A DNA stretch of 64,000 nucleotides from Streptomyces jumonjinensis (GCF_009600885.1 NZ_VCLA01000105.1:41238-105237); one strand, 5' to 3'; numbered from the stretch's first letter, positions 28,255 through 37,991 are shown. The notes: generated by a model from the sequence alone, not told the origin. A program made the numbers and translations.

Positions 28255-29330
28255 CCGCGCTCCCAGAAGGACGCACCGACGGGCTCGTCGAAGTCGCCGA
28301 GCGCTTCGAGGTTGCCTTCGGCGTTCACACCGATCCGCAGCTGCGGAAGGGGGTGGCCGGCGGGACCGAAGATGACCCGGGCCCCGTCGGAGAGGTCGAA
28401 GGTGGACTGATGGCACGGGCAGAGCACATGGTGGGTCTGCTGCTCGTACAGGGAGATCGGGCAGCCCACATGGGTGCAGATCTTCGAGAAGGCGACGATG
28501 CCGTCGTGCGACCACTCCAGCTCGCGCTTGTCCTTGATGTCCTCCGGCTGAATGCGGACGATCATCAGAGCGGCCTTGCCGATCTGGATCTGGAAGTCGT
28601 GGTCGTCGTGCTTCAGGCCCTCGGGCATGGCGAAGACGAGCGAACCCACCGTGATGTCCTCGGGGCGGAGCGGCTCATGCGTGTTCATGTTGATGAGCTG
28701 CTTGCCCTTGTCCCACAGGGTCTCGCGGAGCTTCCGCTCGGGCAGCGGCCCGAGGTCGCGCAGCAGCACCACACCGGTCAGCGGGACCAGCGCCAGCGCA
28801 CCGAACATGGTGTTGCGGACCAGCTTGCGACGGCCGAAGCCGGACTCCTCGTTGCCCGCCGCGAGGTCGGCCAGAACCTTGGCCTTGACCTCGGGCGACG
28901 CGGCGATGGGGTGACGGTCGTCGGCGACCTCCACATCGGACATCAGGGTGCGGGCCCAGTGGACCGCGCCCGCGCCGATGAAGAAGAGGGCCGCGCCGAG
29001 CGTCCAGCCCAGCGAGAAGTTCAGCGCGCTCACCCGGCCGAAGGGCCAGATGTAGACGAGCTTGTCGACCGGGAAGACCACGAAGCACGCGATGAAGGCG
29101 ACGGTGGCCGCCATCGACAGCGTGAACAGGAGGGCGACGGTGCGCTCGGACCGCTTGGCCGCTCGCTCGTCGATGTCCTGGATACGCGGCTTATGGGCCG
29201 GCAGTCCCGGGTCGTGGAACGGATCTTCGTCCACGCGCTGGACTACGGCGGTGCCGCCGTGCCCTGCCGCGCCGTGCGCGGCGCCCTGCTCTGCGGGCAG
29301 GTTCTCTTCTGGAATGTCTTGGCTACTCAT
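28251..29330 (-). CDS. qcrA: Rieske iron-sulfur subunit of bc1 complex
   Basis: 359-residue Rieske protein. Cluster ligands: CTHVGCP and CPCHQS (two Cys, two His). Instead of one N-terminal helix it has three hydrophobic helices (about residues 55-80, 95-115 and 165-185), the actinobacterial pattern, and an acidic N-terminal extension. It transfers electrons from menaquinol to the diheme cytochrome QcrC. The ATG overlaps the qcrC stop by four bases and its own stop overlaps qcrB likewise. Confidence 0.97.
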   Translation of the reverse strand: MSSQDIPEENLPAEQGAAHGAAGHGGTAVVQRVDEDPFHDPGLPAHKPRIQDIDERAAKRSERTVALLFTLSMAATVAFIACFVVFPVDKLVYIWPFGRVSALNFSLGWTLGAALFFIGAGAVHWARTLMSDVEVADDRHPIAASPEVKAKVLADLAAGNEESGFGRRKLVRNTMFGALALVPLTGVVLLRDLGPLPERKLRETLWDKGKQLINMNTHEPLRPEDITVGSLVFAMPEGLKHDDHDFQIQIGKAALMIVRIQPEDIKDKRELEWSHDGIVAFSKICTHVGCPISLYEQQTHHVLCPCHQSTFDLSDGARVIFGPAGHPLPQLRIGVNAEGNLEALGDFDEPVGASFWERG

Positions 29331-30139
29331 GACTTCTTGGCCTTAGCGGTGTGGGCCGCGACCCAGACGGCGGCTGCGATCAGCGCTCCGAGACCGAAGA
29401 CCCAGGCGAAGAGACCTTCGGTGACCGGGCCGAGCCCGCCCAGCGTGAAGCCGGCGGGGTTCGCCGCCTTCTTGGGGTCGTTCATGGTCTCGATGTACGC
29501 GATGACGTCCTGCTTCTCCTTCTCCCCCATGATGCCGTCGGGGAAGGAGGGCATGTTCTGCGGGCCGGTCTGCATGGCCTCGTAGAGATGCTTGGGGCTG
29601 ACGCCCACAAGGGTGGGCGCGTACTTGCCTTCGGTCAGCGCGCCGCCCTTGCCGGTGAAGTTGTGGCACTGGGCGCAGTTGGTACGGAACAGATCACCGC
29701 CGTTGGCCACGTCCGCGCCCTTGGGGCTGTACTGCTCCTCCGTCGGCGTGATCGGACCGGCGCCCAGCGAGGCGACGTACGCCGCGAGCTGGTCGATCTC
29801 GGCCTGGGAGTAGATGTTCTTCTTCTTCGGCACCTGGGCGCCGGGCTGCTGGGCCGGCATACGTCCGGTGCCGACCTGGCAGTCGACAGCGGCCGAACCG
29901 ACACCGACCAGGGAGGGACCGTCGGTGGTGCCCTCACCGCCGGTTCCGTGGCAGCTGGCACACCCGACGGTGTAGAGCTGCTTGCCCTCCTCGATGGCGA
30001 GGGACTGGGAGGTTTCTTCGGCCTGTGCCTTGTCCGCGGGCGCGAACGCCGCGTACAGCCCCCCGGTGGCCGCCAGCGCGAGGAGTAGGACGACGACCGC
30101 CGCCAGCGGATGGCGTCGTCGTGCGGAGAGCTTTTTCAC
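29327..30139 (-). CDS. qcrC: Diheme cytochrome c subunit of bc1 complex
   Basis: 270-residue membrane-bound cytochrome with two CxxCH heme sites, CASCHG in the first half and CAQCHN in the second; Met ligands are probably in GRMPAQ and QNMPSFP. Membrane helix at about 13-30 and another near the C-terminus (WVFGLGALIAAAVWVA). Two linked cytochrome domains replace both c1 and a soluble c, passing electrons straight to the CuA site of the aa3 oxidase. GTG start at 30139; ctaE ends 76 bases upstream. Confidence 0.97.
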   Translation of the reverse strand: MKKLSARRRHPLAAVVVLLLALAATGGLYAAFAPADKAQAEETSQSLAIEEGKQLYTVGCASCHGTGGEGTTDGPSLVGVGSAAVDCQVGTGRMPAQQPGAQVPKKKNIYSQAEIDQLAAYVASLGAGPITPTEEQYSPKGADVANGGDLFRTNCAQCHNFTGKGGALTEGKYAPTLVGVSPKHLYEAMQTGPQNMPSFPDGIMGEKEKQDVIAYIETMNDPKKAANPAGFTLGGLGPVTEGLFAWVFGLGALIAAAVWVAAHTAKAKKS

Positions 30140-30215
30140 GGATTACCCCGGTGTCAGGATTTTCTGCGTCGATGCTTCTGGACTGTGTCTGCTTCGGGCG
30201 GATCGCCCGTGCCCG

Positions 30216-30833
30216 TTACTTGATCATGTAGATCGTGGCGAAGAGGCCGATCCAGACGACATCGACGAAATGCCAGTAGTAGGACACGACGATGGCGGAG
30301 GTCGCCTGCTCGTGGGTGAATCTCCTGGCCGCGTAGGTCCGGCCCAGGACCAGCAGGAAGGCGATGAGTCCGCCTGCCACATGCAGTCCGTGGAAGCCGG
30401 TGGTCAGGTAGAAGACCGAGCCGTAGGGGTCCGACGAGATGGAGAGCCCGTGCTGGACCAGCTCGGTGTACTCGTACACCTGACCGCCGATGAAGATCGC
30501 ACCCATGATGAACGTGATGATGAACCAGGTGCGGAGCTTCTTCACATCGCCGCGCTCGGCGGCGAAAACGCCGAGCTGGCAGGTGAGAGAGGAGAGCACC
30601 AGGACCGTCGTGTTCGTCGCCGAGAACGGGAAGTTCAGAAGGTCGGCCTTGGATGACCAGAAGTCGGCACCCGTAACCGAGCGCAGAGTGAAGTACATCG
30701 CGAAGAGGGCCGCGAAGAACATCAGCTCGGAACTCAACCAGATGATGGTTCCTACGCTGACGAGGTTCGGTCGATTGACCGACGGGTGCGCGTGCCCGGT
30801 TTCTACTGTCGTTGCTGTCGCCACGACCGACAT
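30216..30833 (-). CDS. ctaE: Cytochrome c oxidase subunit III
   Basis: 205-residue, five-helix subunit III of the aa3 oxidase, stabilising subunit I and its proton uptake. Conserved segments: [21 protein letters not shown], the Glu-containing helix, [11 protein letters not shown] and [14 protein letters not shown]. It heads the ctaE-qcrC-qcrA-qcrB operon, separated from the ctaCDF operon. ATG at 30833; the 30834-31014 region upstream is shared with the divergent receiver gene. Confidence 0.96.
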   Translation of the reverse strand: MSVVATATTVETGHAHPSVNRPNLVSVGTIIWLSSELMFFAALFAMYFTLRSVTGADFWSSKADLLNFPFSATNTTVLVLSSLTCQLGVFAAERGDVKKLRTWFIITFIMGAIFIGGQVYEYTELVQHGLSISSDPYGSVFYLTTGFHGLHVAGGLIAFLLVLGRTYAARRFTHEQATSAIVVSYYWHFVDVVWIGLFATIYMIK

Positions 30834-31014
30834 TATGTCGGTCGCTTATCCCGCCCTCACTCCGGGGGGTGCCGTTCGGTGTGTCAGCGGCCCCCGCGCG
30901 GCCCGAACGGCCCAGCGTCCATGGGCTCGAACCGCTGTTTACCGGCAGTGGGAGCGAGTAGCATCCGGCCCATCGGTACCTGATCCACAACGGATCCAAC
31001 GACGCGGAGGAACA

Positions 31015-31416
31015 ATGCAGCCGACCGCCACCGTGCTGGTCTACAGCGATGACGCGAGCACCCGCGAGCAGGTGCGGCTGGCCGCCGGGCGCAGGCCGGC
31101 GGCCGATGTTCCCCCCGTGGAGTTCATCGAGTGCGCCACCCTGCCCGCCGTGCTGAAGCGGCTGGACGAGGGCGGTGTGGACGTCTGTGTGCTGGACGGC
31201 GAGACCGTGCCCGCGGGCGGGATGGGGGTCTGCCGGCAGATCAAGGACGAGATCTTCCACTGCCCGCCCGTACTGCTGCTGATCGGACGGCCGCAGGACG
31301 CCTGGCTGGCCACCTGGAGCCGCGCCGAGGCCGCTGTGACGCTTCCTGTGGAGCCGGTGGAGTTCGCCCGCACCCTGGCCGCGCTGCTCCGCGGCAGGCT
31401 GGCTGTGGACGCCTGA
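31015..31416 (+). CDS. Stand-alone atypical receiver-domain protein
   Basis: 133-residue protein resembling a response-regulator receiver domain with no output domain. An acidic pair (YSDDAS, residues 10-15) and an Asp in VCVLDGE (about 61) sit where the phosphorylation pocket would be, but the usual Lys near the end is replaced (AVTLPVEPVEF), so phosphorylation may be absent or altered. ATG with GGAGG five bases upstream. Longer frames from 30490 are shadows. Its place between ctaE and the L,D-transpeptidase suggests a conserved link with respiration, but no function is known. Confidence 0.75.
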   Translation: MQPTATVLVYSDDASTREQVRLAAGRRPAADVPPVEFIECATLPAVLKRLDEGGVDVCVLDGETVPAGGMGVCRQIKDEIFHCPPVLLLIGRPQDAWLATWSRAEAAVTLPVEPVEFARTLAALLRGRLAVDA

Positions 31417-31538
31417 GGACGCCGGAGCTGCGGGGCCCGGGGGGCGGGACCCGCCGGACCCCGCCGGGCGGGCGGGGCGCCGACGGTGCGCCGGGCGGAC
31501 GGGACCTTGAAGGCACTCCCCGGGTCCCTGCGCCGCCC

Positions 31539-32792
31539 TCACACCCAGGGACGCAGCCGTGCCGAGTCGTCGGGCCTGGGGCCGCCCGGGGCGTTCTCGA
31601 CCAGCGAACTGCCTGAACGCCACTCGTCCCAGTCGAGGTTCCAGTCGCCGTAGCCGTTGCCGAAGGTGTCCATGTCCTCGCCGACGCTGTTGATCACGTG
31701 GACGATGTCGCCCTCCTTGAACGTCTCGTAGAACCAGGCGGCGTTGCCGGTGGACATCCCGGTGCAGCCGTGGCTGACGTTCTCGTACCCGTGTGAGCCG
31801 ATCGACCAGGGCGCGGCGTGGACGTACTCACCGCTCCAGGTGACCCGGGTGGCGTAATAGACGGGCAGGTCATACGCCTCCGAGCCGCCGATGCCGACGC
31901 TGGAGCCCCTCATCCGAACGAAATACTCCTTGCCGAGCACCACCTTGACGCCGTTGCGGGTGGAGAAGCCCGGCTTTCCGGTGGTGATCGGAATGGTGTT
32001 GATCACTTCTCCGTTGAGCAGAACCGTCATGTAGTGCGCCGAGGCGTCCGTGATGGCCTCCAGACGGTCCCCGATGGTGAACTTCACGGGCTTCTCCGCC
32101 TTGTCCCCGTACAGCTGGTTGGAGATCCGGACGCCCTGGAGGTTGCTGGAGACGCTGACCTTGGCGCCCGTGGGCCAGTAGTCCTTCGGGCGGAAGTGCA
32201 GCACCTCGTCGTCGACCCAGTGCCAGGCGCCCTCCACCGCGGGCTTGGAGTCGATTTTGAGCCCGCGCTCCACCACGGCCCTGGCCTCCCGGTCGGCCAC
32301 GGGCAGGCTGAGCTCCGCGATGATGGGCTGTGCCACGCCGTAGGTGCCCTCCTCGGGCCCGAAACCGACGCTCAGCAACCGTTTGGCCGGTGAGGTCTCG
32401 AAAACGGCCATACGGGCGCCTGGAGCGCCCTTCTTGTTCTCCGTGGCGACCCTGGCGGTGTACTTCGCACCGGCGGAGAGCGGGCCGGTGGAGCGCCAGC
32501 GGCTGCCGTCCGCCGCGAGCTCGCCGCCCAGATGGTGCCCGGAGTCATCGGTCACCCGGACATCGGTGATACGGCCCTCTTCGCCCTTGACGGTCACCTC
32601 GAAGGGTTTGTCGGGGTTGACCTTCACACCGCCCCTCGGGGTGTTGAAGACGACCTGCTCGGCCGCGTCGAAGGGCTCGGTGGAGAGGGGGTCACTGCTC
32701 TTCGGTTCGCCGCACGCGGTCACGACCACTCCCAGGGCCAGGAGCAGCAGGGTGCAGCGGACGACGGTGCTGAAGCGCGGCGTCTGGTTCAT
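31539..32792 (-). CDS. L,D-transpeptidase lipoprotein (YkuD, Ig-like)
   Basis: 417-residue exported lipoprotein that makes 3-3 crosslinks in peptidoglycan. Signal with lipobox VVTAC (about residues 23-27); two Ig-like domains (about 45-130 and 135-245); YkuD domain about 250-385 with the catalytic His/Cys set HGYENVSHGCTG; then a tail with tryptophans (DWNLDWDEW). Similar to mycobacterial LdtMt2-type enzymes. It lies between ctaF and the receiver gene on the minus strand, separated from ctaF by a strong terminator. Confidence 0.95.
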   Translation of the reverse strand: MNQTPRFSTVVRCTLLLLALGVVVTACGEPKSSDPLSTEPFDAAEQVVFNTPRGGVKVNPDKPFEVTVKGEEGRITDVRVTDDSGHHLGGELAADGSRWRSTGPLSAGAKYTARVATENKKGAPGARMAVFETSPAKRLLSVGFGPEEGTYGVAQPIIAELSLPVADREARAVVERGLKIDSKPAVEGAWHWVDDEVLHFRPKDYWPTGAKVSVSSNLQGVRISNQLYGDKAEKPVKFTIGDRLEAITDASAHYMTVLLNGEVINTIPITTGKPGFSTRNGVKVVLGKEYFVRMRGSSVGIGGSEAYDLPVYYATRVTWSGEYVHAAPWSIGSHGYENVSHGCTGMSTGNAAWFYETFKEGDIVHVINSVGEDMDTFGNGYGDWNLDWDEWRSGSSLVENAPGGPRPDDSARLRPWV

Positions 32793-32849
32793 AAATCACA
32801 CAATAGGAATATTGGATCGGACTGGCTCGCTGAGTGCGTACAAACGGGC

Positions 32850-32886
32850 GGACCCGGTCCCCCTCGGAGTGAAGGGGACCGGGTCC
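32850..32886 (-). terminator. Hairpin terminator of ctaCDF operon
   Basis: Perfect 13-base arms 32850-32862 (GGACCCGGTCCCC) and 32874-32886 with an 11-base loop, about 50 bases past the ctaF stop. It separates the oxidase operon from the L,D-transpeptidase gene on the same strand. Confidence 0.85.
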
Positions 32887-32934
32887 GGACCGTCTGCGTC
32901 TGCGTCCGACGCCGTTGGCGTCAGTGCCAGTGGA

Positions 32935-33333
32935 TCACTGGTTCTGGTTCTCACCGCGGTAGTACTCAAACACCCAGCCGAAGAGGCCGATGAGGAGCAG
33001 CGGGAACGAGAAGTACACCAGCCACCAGCCGACGGCCACGCCGAGGAACGCGAGCGCACCGCCGATCGCCAGCGAGAGCGGCTGCCAGCTGTGCGGGGCG
33101 AAGAACCCCACCTCGCCGGCCTCGTCTGCGACATCGGCCTCGGTGTCGTCCTGGGCCATGGCGTCCACACGCTTGGCCGTGAAGGCCAGGTAGTAGCCGA
33201 CCATGATGCAGAGACCGAACGCCAGGAAGAGCGCGGTGGTACCGGCCGGCTCCTTCGACCACACGCCGTAGAGAATGGCCACGGCGAGGACGAAGACGCT
33301 CAGCCAGAGGAACATCTTTCCCTGGATCTTCAC
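32935..33333 (-). CDS. ctaF: Cytochrome c oxidase subunit IV (actinobacterial)
   Basis: 132-residue membrane protein with four hydrophobic helices in two pairs (about 7-24 and 32-52; 85-103 and 105-125) joined by an acidic linker. It is the small actinobacterial subunit IV of the aa3 oxidase, not homologous to mitochondrial subunit IV. The GTG overlaps the ctaD stop by four bases (GTGA), and a strong terminator follows, so it ends the ctaC-ctaD-ctaF operon. Confidence 0.94.
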   Translation of the reverse strand: MKIQGKMFLWLSVFVLAVAILYGVWSKEPAGTTALFLAFGLCIMVGYYLAFTAKRVDAMAQDDTEADVADEAGEVGFFAPHSWQPLSLAIGGALAFLGVAVGWWLVYFSFPLLLIGLFGWVFEYYRGENQNQ

Positions 33334-35069
33334 TTGGCGGCCTCCTTCCCACTGGTGAGGGCCTTGTCGACCTCGCCGCGGTTGGCGAGCTGGTCGACGA
33401 CCGCGATCTCGGGGTGATGCAGATCGAAGGCCGGGGATTCGGAACGGATCCGCGGCAGGGTGAGGAAGTTATGCCGCGGGGGCGGGCAGGACGTCGCCCA
33501 TTCGAGCGAACGGCCGTAGCCCCACGGGTCGTCCACCTCGATCTTCTTTCCGTACTTCGCCGTCTTCCAGACGTTGTAGACGAACGGCAGGACCGAAGCG
33601 CCGAGAACGAACGAGGCGATGGTGGAGATGGTGTTCAGCGCGGTGAAGCCGTCTGCCGCCAGATAGTCGGCGTAACGCCGCGGCATGCCCTCGGCGCCCA
33701 GCCAGTGCTGGACCAGGAATGTGCCGTGGAAACCGACGAACAGCGTCCAGAAGGTGATCTTGCCGAGCCGCTCGTCCAGCATCTTTCCGGTGAACTTCGG
33801 CCACCAGAAATGGAAGCCGGCGAACATCGCGAAGACCACGGTGCCGAAGACGACGTAGTGGAAATGCGCGACGACGAAGTACGAGTCGGAGACGTGGAAG
33901 TCCAGCGGCGGCGAGGCCAGGATGACACCGGTCAGACCACCGAAGGTGAAGGTGATCAGGAAGCCGATGGTCCAGAGCATCGGTGTCTCGAAGGACAGCG
34001 ACCCCTTCCACATCGTGCCGATCCAGTTGAAGAACTTCACACCGGTCGGCACCGCGATCAGGAAGGTCATGAAGGAGAAGAACGGCAGTAGCACGCCGCC
34101 TGTGACGTACATGTGGTGCGCCCACACCGTCACCGAGAGACCGGCGATGGCGATCGTCGCGCTGACCAGGCCCATGTAGCCGAACATCGGCTTACGGCTG
34201 AAGACCGGGATGATCTCGGAGACGATGCCGAAGAACGGCAGGGCGATGATGTACACCTCTGGATGGCCGAAGAACCAGAAGAGGTGTTGCCACAGCAGTG
34301 CGCCGCCGTTGGCCGCGTCGAAGATCTGCGCGCCGAACTTACGGTCCGCCTCCAGCGCGAAGAGCGCGGCGGCCAGCACCGGGAAGGCGAGCAGGACCAG
34401 CACACCGGTCAGCAGCACGTTCCAGGTGAAGATCGGCATGCGGAACATCGTCATGCCGGGAGCGCGCATGCAGATGATCGTGGTGATGAAGTTGACCGAG
34501 CCGAGGATGGTGCCGAAGCCGGAGAAGGCCAGACCCATGATCCACATATCGGCGCCTGCGCCCGGCGAGCGGACCGCGTCCGACAGCGGGGAGTAGGCGA
34601 ACCAGCCGAAGTCGGCCGCACCCTGCGGGGTGAGGAAGCCGGCCACCGCGATGAGCGAGCCGAACAGGTAGAGCCAGTAGGCGAACATGTTCAGCCGCGG
34701 GAACGCCACATCGGGCGCGCCGATCTGAAGCGGCATGATCCAGTTCGCGAATCCGGCGAACAGCGGCGTCGCGAACATCAGCAGCATGATCGTGCCATGC
34801 ATCGTGAACGCCTGGTTGAACTGCTCGTTCGACATGATCTGCGTGCCCGGACGGGCCAGCTCGGCGCGCATGAAGAGCGCCATGAGTCCGCCGATGCAGA
34901 AGAAGACGAACGACGTGACCAGGTAGAGCGTACCGATGGTCTTGTGGTCGGTGGTGGTCAGCCACTTCACCACCACATTGCCCGGCTGCTTGCGCCGTAC
35001 CGGCAGCTCGTTCTCGTATGAGTCGTCAGCTGCTGCGGCGGCACCCTTGGGTTCGTTGAGGATGCTCAC
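33330..35069 (-). CDS. ctaD: Cytochrome c oxidase subunit I
   Basis: 579-residue catalytic subunit of the aa3 oxidase, reducing oxygen and pumping protons. Twelve helices with all metal ligands: TMHGTIM (low-spin heme), GHPEVYI (CuB His and the crosslinked Tyr), AHHMYV (two CuB His), and VAHFHYV (heme a3 and heme a). The D- and K-channel regions appear intact. GTG start overlapping the ctaC stop by four bases; the stop overlaps ctaF. Confidence 0.98.
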   Translation of the reverse strand: MSILNEPKGAAAAADDSYENELPVRRKQPGNVVVKWLTTTDHKTIGTLYLVTSFVFFCIGGLMALFMRAELARPGTQIMSNEQFNQAFTMHGTIMLLMFATPLFAGFANWIMPLQIGAPDVAFPRLNMFAYWLYLFGSLIAVAGFLTPQGAADFGWFAYSPLSDAVRSPGAGADMWIMGLAFSGFGTILGSVNFITTIICMRAPGMTMFRMPIFTWNVLLTGVLVLLAFPVLAAALFALEADRKFGAQIFDAANGGALLWQHLFWFFGHPEVYIIALPFFGIVSEIIPVFSRKPMFGYMGLVSATIAIAGLSVTVWAHHMYVTGGVLLPFFSFMTFLIAVPTGVKFFNWIGTMWKGSLSFETPMLWTIGFLITFTFGGLTGVILASPPLDFHVSDSYFVVAHFHYVVFGTVVFAMFAGFHFWWPKFTGKMLDERLGKITFWTLFVGFHGTFLVQHWLGAEGMPRRYADYLAADGFTALNTISTIASFVLGASVLPFVYNVWKTAKYGKKIEVDDPWGYGRSLEWATSCPPPRHNFLTLPRIRSESPAFDLHHPEIAVVDQLANRGEVDKALTSGKEAAK

Positions 35070-36031
35070 AGTTGCTTCTTCTCCGCGTCCTTGGCCGGGG
35101 TGGTCTGCTCAATGCCCGCCGGGATGTAGCCGGTCTGCCCCTTGTCGGCCAGATCCTTCAGATACTCCTGGTAGCGCTCCGGAGAGACCACCTTGACGTT
35201 GAAGAGCATCCGGGAGTGGTCGACGCCGCACAGCTCGGCGCACTTGCCGCGGAAGGTGCCTTCCTTGGTGGCGGTGACCTCGAAGGCGTTGGTGTGGCCC
35301 GGGATCACGTCCTGCTTGAAGAGGAAGGGAACCACCCAGAAGGAGTGGATCACATCACGGGAGGTGAGGATGAAGCGGACCTTCTCGCCCTTGGGGAGCA
35401 CGAGCGTCGGGCCCGGGTTGCCGGTCTGCGGGTTACGGGTGCCGGGGATGCCGGCCTCGTACACGCCGCCGGCGTTCGCCGGGAAGTCGTCGACGTACTT
35501 GTTCGGGATGGCCTTGAGGTTCTTGTCCGTCTTGGCGTCGCCCTTGGAGCCGTCGACGTTCTCGATGTAGTTGAAACCCCAGCTCCACTGGTAGCCGACC
35601 ACATTGATGGTGTGGGCGGGCTTTTCGGAGAGGGAGAGCAGCCTGGACTCATCACGCGCGGTGAAATAGAAGAACACCGAGACGATGATGAGCGGAACCA
35701 CGGTGTACAGCGCCTCGATGGGCAGGTTGTACCGGGTCTGCGGAGGTACCTCCACCTTGCTGCGGGTGCGCCGGTGGAAGAAAACGCTCCACAGGATCAG
35801 GCCCCACACCAGGACGCCCGTGACGAGCGCGGCAGCCCAGGATCCCTGCCACAGGGAGAGGATGATCGGAGCCTCTTCCGTGACCGGGGTGGGCATACCG
35901 AGGCGGGGGAAGTCCTTGTATGTGTATTCGCAGCCGGTGGCGGTAACCAGGATCAGGCCCGCAGTCAGCACCTGCGGCAGCTTCCGCCGCATCGGGCGCC
36001 GCGACGAGCGGTCGGAGCCGTTGGGACTCAC
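35066..36031 (-). CDS. ctaC: Cytochrome c oxidase subunit II
   Basis: 321-residue subunit II anchoring the CuA centre. N-terminal lipobox VTATGC (about residues 29-34), two membrane helices (about 65-85 and 105-125), then the cupredoxin domain with QWSWGFNY and the CuA ligands [12 protein letters not shown], plus the His in DVIHSFWV. An insertion of about 50 residues (around [11 protein letters not shown]) before the Cu site is typical of actinobacteria. GTG start with GGGAAGG upstream. First gene of the ctaC-ctaD-ctaF operon. Confidence 0.97.
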   Translation of the reverse strand: MSPNGSDRSSRRPMRRKLPQVLTAGLILVTATGCEYTYKDFPRLGMPTPVTEEAPIILSLWQGSWAAALVTGVLVWGLILWSVFFHRRTRSKVEVPPQTRYNLPIEALYTVVPLIIVSVFFYFTARDESRLLSLSEKPAHTINVVGYQWSWGFNYIENVDGSKGDAKTDKNLKAIPNKYVDDFPANAGGVYEAGIPGTRNPQTGNPGPTLVLPKGEKVRFILTSRDVIHSFWVVPFLFKQDVIPGHTNAFEVTATKEGTFRGKCAELCGVDHSRMLFNVKVVSPERYQEYLKDLADKGQTGYIPAGIEQTTPAKDAEKKQL

Positions 36032-36113
36032 GTAGCGCCTTCCCGAGAGTCTCGGCCCGCGCGACGGGCGTGCGGCCGTCTCGCTGGTCGGTCGCCGGCC
36101 CTGACGCGGGCAG

Positions 36114-36142
36114 GGGTTTGGATGTTTATGCGGACCAAACCC
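36114..36142. promoter_or_regulatory. Inverted repeat upstream of ctaC
   Basis: Perfect 8-base arms GGGTTTGG (36114-36121) and CCAAACCC (36135-36142) separated by 13 bases that include an AT-rich ATGTTTATG, unusual in this GC-rich context. It sits about 85 bases upstream of the ctaC start. It could be an operator for a dimeric regulator or part of the promoter; it does not match the Rex consensus. Inference from shape and position. Confidence 0.4.
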
Positions 36143-36279
36143 TACTGGACGCTATTTGGGGTCGCGCGGGGAGGGTGCCCAACGCGCCGTCCGACACCCC
36201 GAAGGAGTGGAATCGCCCTGGACAGGGCGTGGTTTTCGGCTGGAATCGCTCGGGTATTCGGCCGGGAGGCGGCCGGGTC

Positions 36280-36575
36280 TCCGGCCGGGAAGCGGCCGGG
36301 AAACCGGCCGGGAAACCGGCGTCCGGCGGAGGGCGGCCGGGGCTTCCCTGGGCCCGGGCTTCGCCGAGTCCGGGGCCGGCTCGCCCGGCCCGAGGCTTGC
36401 CTGAGTCCGAGGGTTGCTCGCCCGGGCCGAGGCTTGCCCGGCTCCGGGACTTCTCCGACTCCCGGGCTTCTCCGACTCCCGGGCTTCTCCGACTCCCGGG
36501 CTTCCCCGGCTCCGAGGCTTGCCCGACTCCGAGGCTTGCCCGACTCCGAGGCTTCCCCGGCTCCGAGGCTGACCT
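36280..36575. repeat. Degenerate 18-bp tandem repeats
   Basis: From about 36340 to 36574 the sequence is built of 18-base units such as CCGGGCTTCTCCGACTCC and GAGGCTTGCCCGACTCC, ten or more degenerate copies, some perfect neighbours (36448-36500 and 36505-36560). Just upstream, GGCCGGGAAACCGGCC units repeat at 36280-36320. The array fills most of the 36032-36626 gap between divergent ctaC and the desulfurase fusion; no gene is supported in it. Confidence 0.8.
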
Positions 36576-36626
36576 GTCCCTCGGGGCTGACGGTGCCTCG
36601 GGGCGGGTGGGCGCTAGCGTGGCGGC

Positions 36627-37991
36627 GTGCCCTACTTCGACGCCGCGTCCTCCGCTCCCCTGCATCCGATGGCCCGCGCCGCTCTCCAGGCCGCCCTCGA
36701 CGAGGGGTGGGCCGACCCCGCCCGGCTCTACCGGGAGGGCAGACGCGCCCGGATGCTGCTGGACGCGGCGCGGGAGACGGCGGCGGAGGCGGTCGGCTGC
36801 CGCCCGGACGAGCTGGTCTTCACCGCCTCGGGGACCCATGCGGTCCACCAGGGGATCGCGGGCGCGCTCGCGGGACGCCGGCGGGTGGGGCGGCGGGTGG
36901 TGGTCTCGGCGGTGGAGCACTCCTCCGTACTGCACGCGGCGGGCGAGGACGCGGCCGTCGTGCCGGTCGAGCGCTCCGGGCGGGTGGAGCTCGCCGCCTT
37001 CACGGCGGCGCTGGCCGGGGACACCGCGCTGGCGTGTCTCCAGTCGGCCAATCACGAGGTCGGCACGGAGCAGCCGGTGGCGGAGGCGGCCGAGGCGTGC
37101 CGGGCGGCGGGGGTGCCGCTGCTGGTGGACGCCGCGCAGTCGCTGGGCTGGGGTCCGGTGGCGGACGGCTGGTCGCTGCTGACCGCGAGCGCCCATAAGT
37201 GGGGCGGCCCGGCGGGGGTGGGCCTGCTGGCGGTGCGCAAGGGGGTGCGGTTCGCGCCGCAAGGCCCGGCGGACGAACGGGAGTCGGGGCGGTCGCCCGG
37301 TTTCCCGAATCTGCCGGCGATCGTGGCGGCGGCGGCCTCGCTGCGGGCCGTGCGGGCGGAGGCGGCGGCGGAGGCGGCGCGGCTGAGCGCCCTGGTGGAC
37401 CGGATCCGCGCCCGGGTGCCGGAGCTGGTCCCCGATACGGAGGTGGTGGGCGATCCCGTACGCCGTCTCCCCCATCTGGTCACCTTCTCCTGTCTCTATG
37501 TCGATGGGGAGACGCTCCTGTCCGAGCTGGACCGGGAGGGCTTCTCGGTGTCGTCGGGCTCGTCGTGCACATCGAGCACGCTGACGCCGAGCCATGTGCT
37601 GCGGGCGATGGGCGTGCTGAGCGAGGGGAATGTGCGGGTGTCGCTGCCGTACGGCACCTCGGCGCAGGAGGTGGACCGCTTTCTGGCGGTGCTGCCCGGG
37701 GTGGTGTCCTCGGTACGGGAGCGGCTGGGCGTGCCGGTGGGCACGGGGGCGGATGCGGCGGGGCCGGCGGCGCTGGTGGTGGACGCGCTGGGGAAGCGCT
37801 GCCCGATTCCGGTGATCGAGCTGGCGAAGGTGATCGGCCGGGTGCCCGTCGGGGGGACGGTGACGGTGCTGTCGGACGACGAGGCGGCGCGGCTGGACAT
37901 TCCGGCGTGGTGCGGGATGCGGGAGCAGGAGTACGTGGGGGCGGAGCCCCGGGAGCGGGGGGCGGCGTACACGGTGCGCCGCCTGGTCTGA
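36627..37991 (+). CDS. Cysteine desulfurase fused to TusA sulfurtransferase
   Basis: 454 residues. About 1-365 are an IscS/NifS-type class V PLP domain: ASGTHAVHQG, EHSSVLHA, NHEVGTEQP, DAAQSLGW, the Schiff-base Lys in SAHKWGGP, and the catalytic Cys in SSGSSCTSST. About 375-454 are a TusA domain with the active Cys in KRCPIPVIEL. The first half would release sulfur from cysteine as a persulfide and the second would accept and pass it on, for tRNA thiolation, molybdopterin or Fe-S work (inference). GTG start without a ribosome site; TAGCGT about 6 bases before suggests a leaderless transcript. Confidence 0.93.
   Translation: MPYFDAASSAPLHPMARAALQAALDEGWADPARLYREGRRARMLLDAARETAAEAVGCRPDELVFTASGTHAVHQGIAGALAGRRRVGRRVVVSAVEHSSVLHAAGEDAAVVPVERSGRVELAAFTAALAGDTALACLQSANHEVGTEQPVAEAAEACRAAGVPLLVDAAQSLGWGPVADGWSLLTASAHKWGGPAGVGLLAVRKGVRFAPQGPADERESGRSPGFPNLPAIVAAAASLRAVRAEAAAEAARLSALVDRIRARVPELVPDTEVVGDPVRRLPHLVTFSCLYVDGETLLSELDREGFSVSSGSSCTSSTLTPSHVLRAMGVLSEGNVRVSLPYGTSAQEVDRFLAVLPGVVSSVRERLGVPVGTGADAAGPAALVVDALGKRCPIPVIELAKVIGRVPVGGTVTVLSDDEAARLDIPAWCGMREQEYVGAEPRERGAAYTVRRLV

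Noticed and set aside
36280..36575. CRISPR-like appearance of the 18-bp array
   Set aside because: Units are contiguous and degenerate, without spacers, and no cas genes are present.
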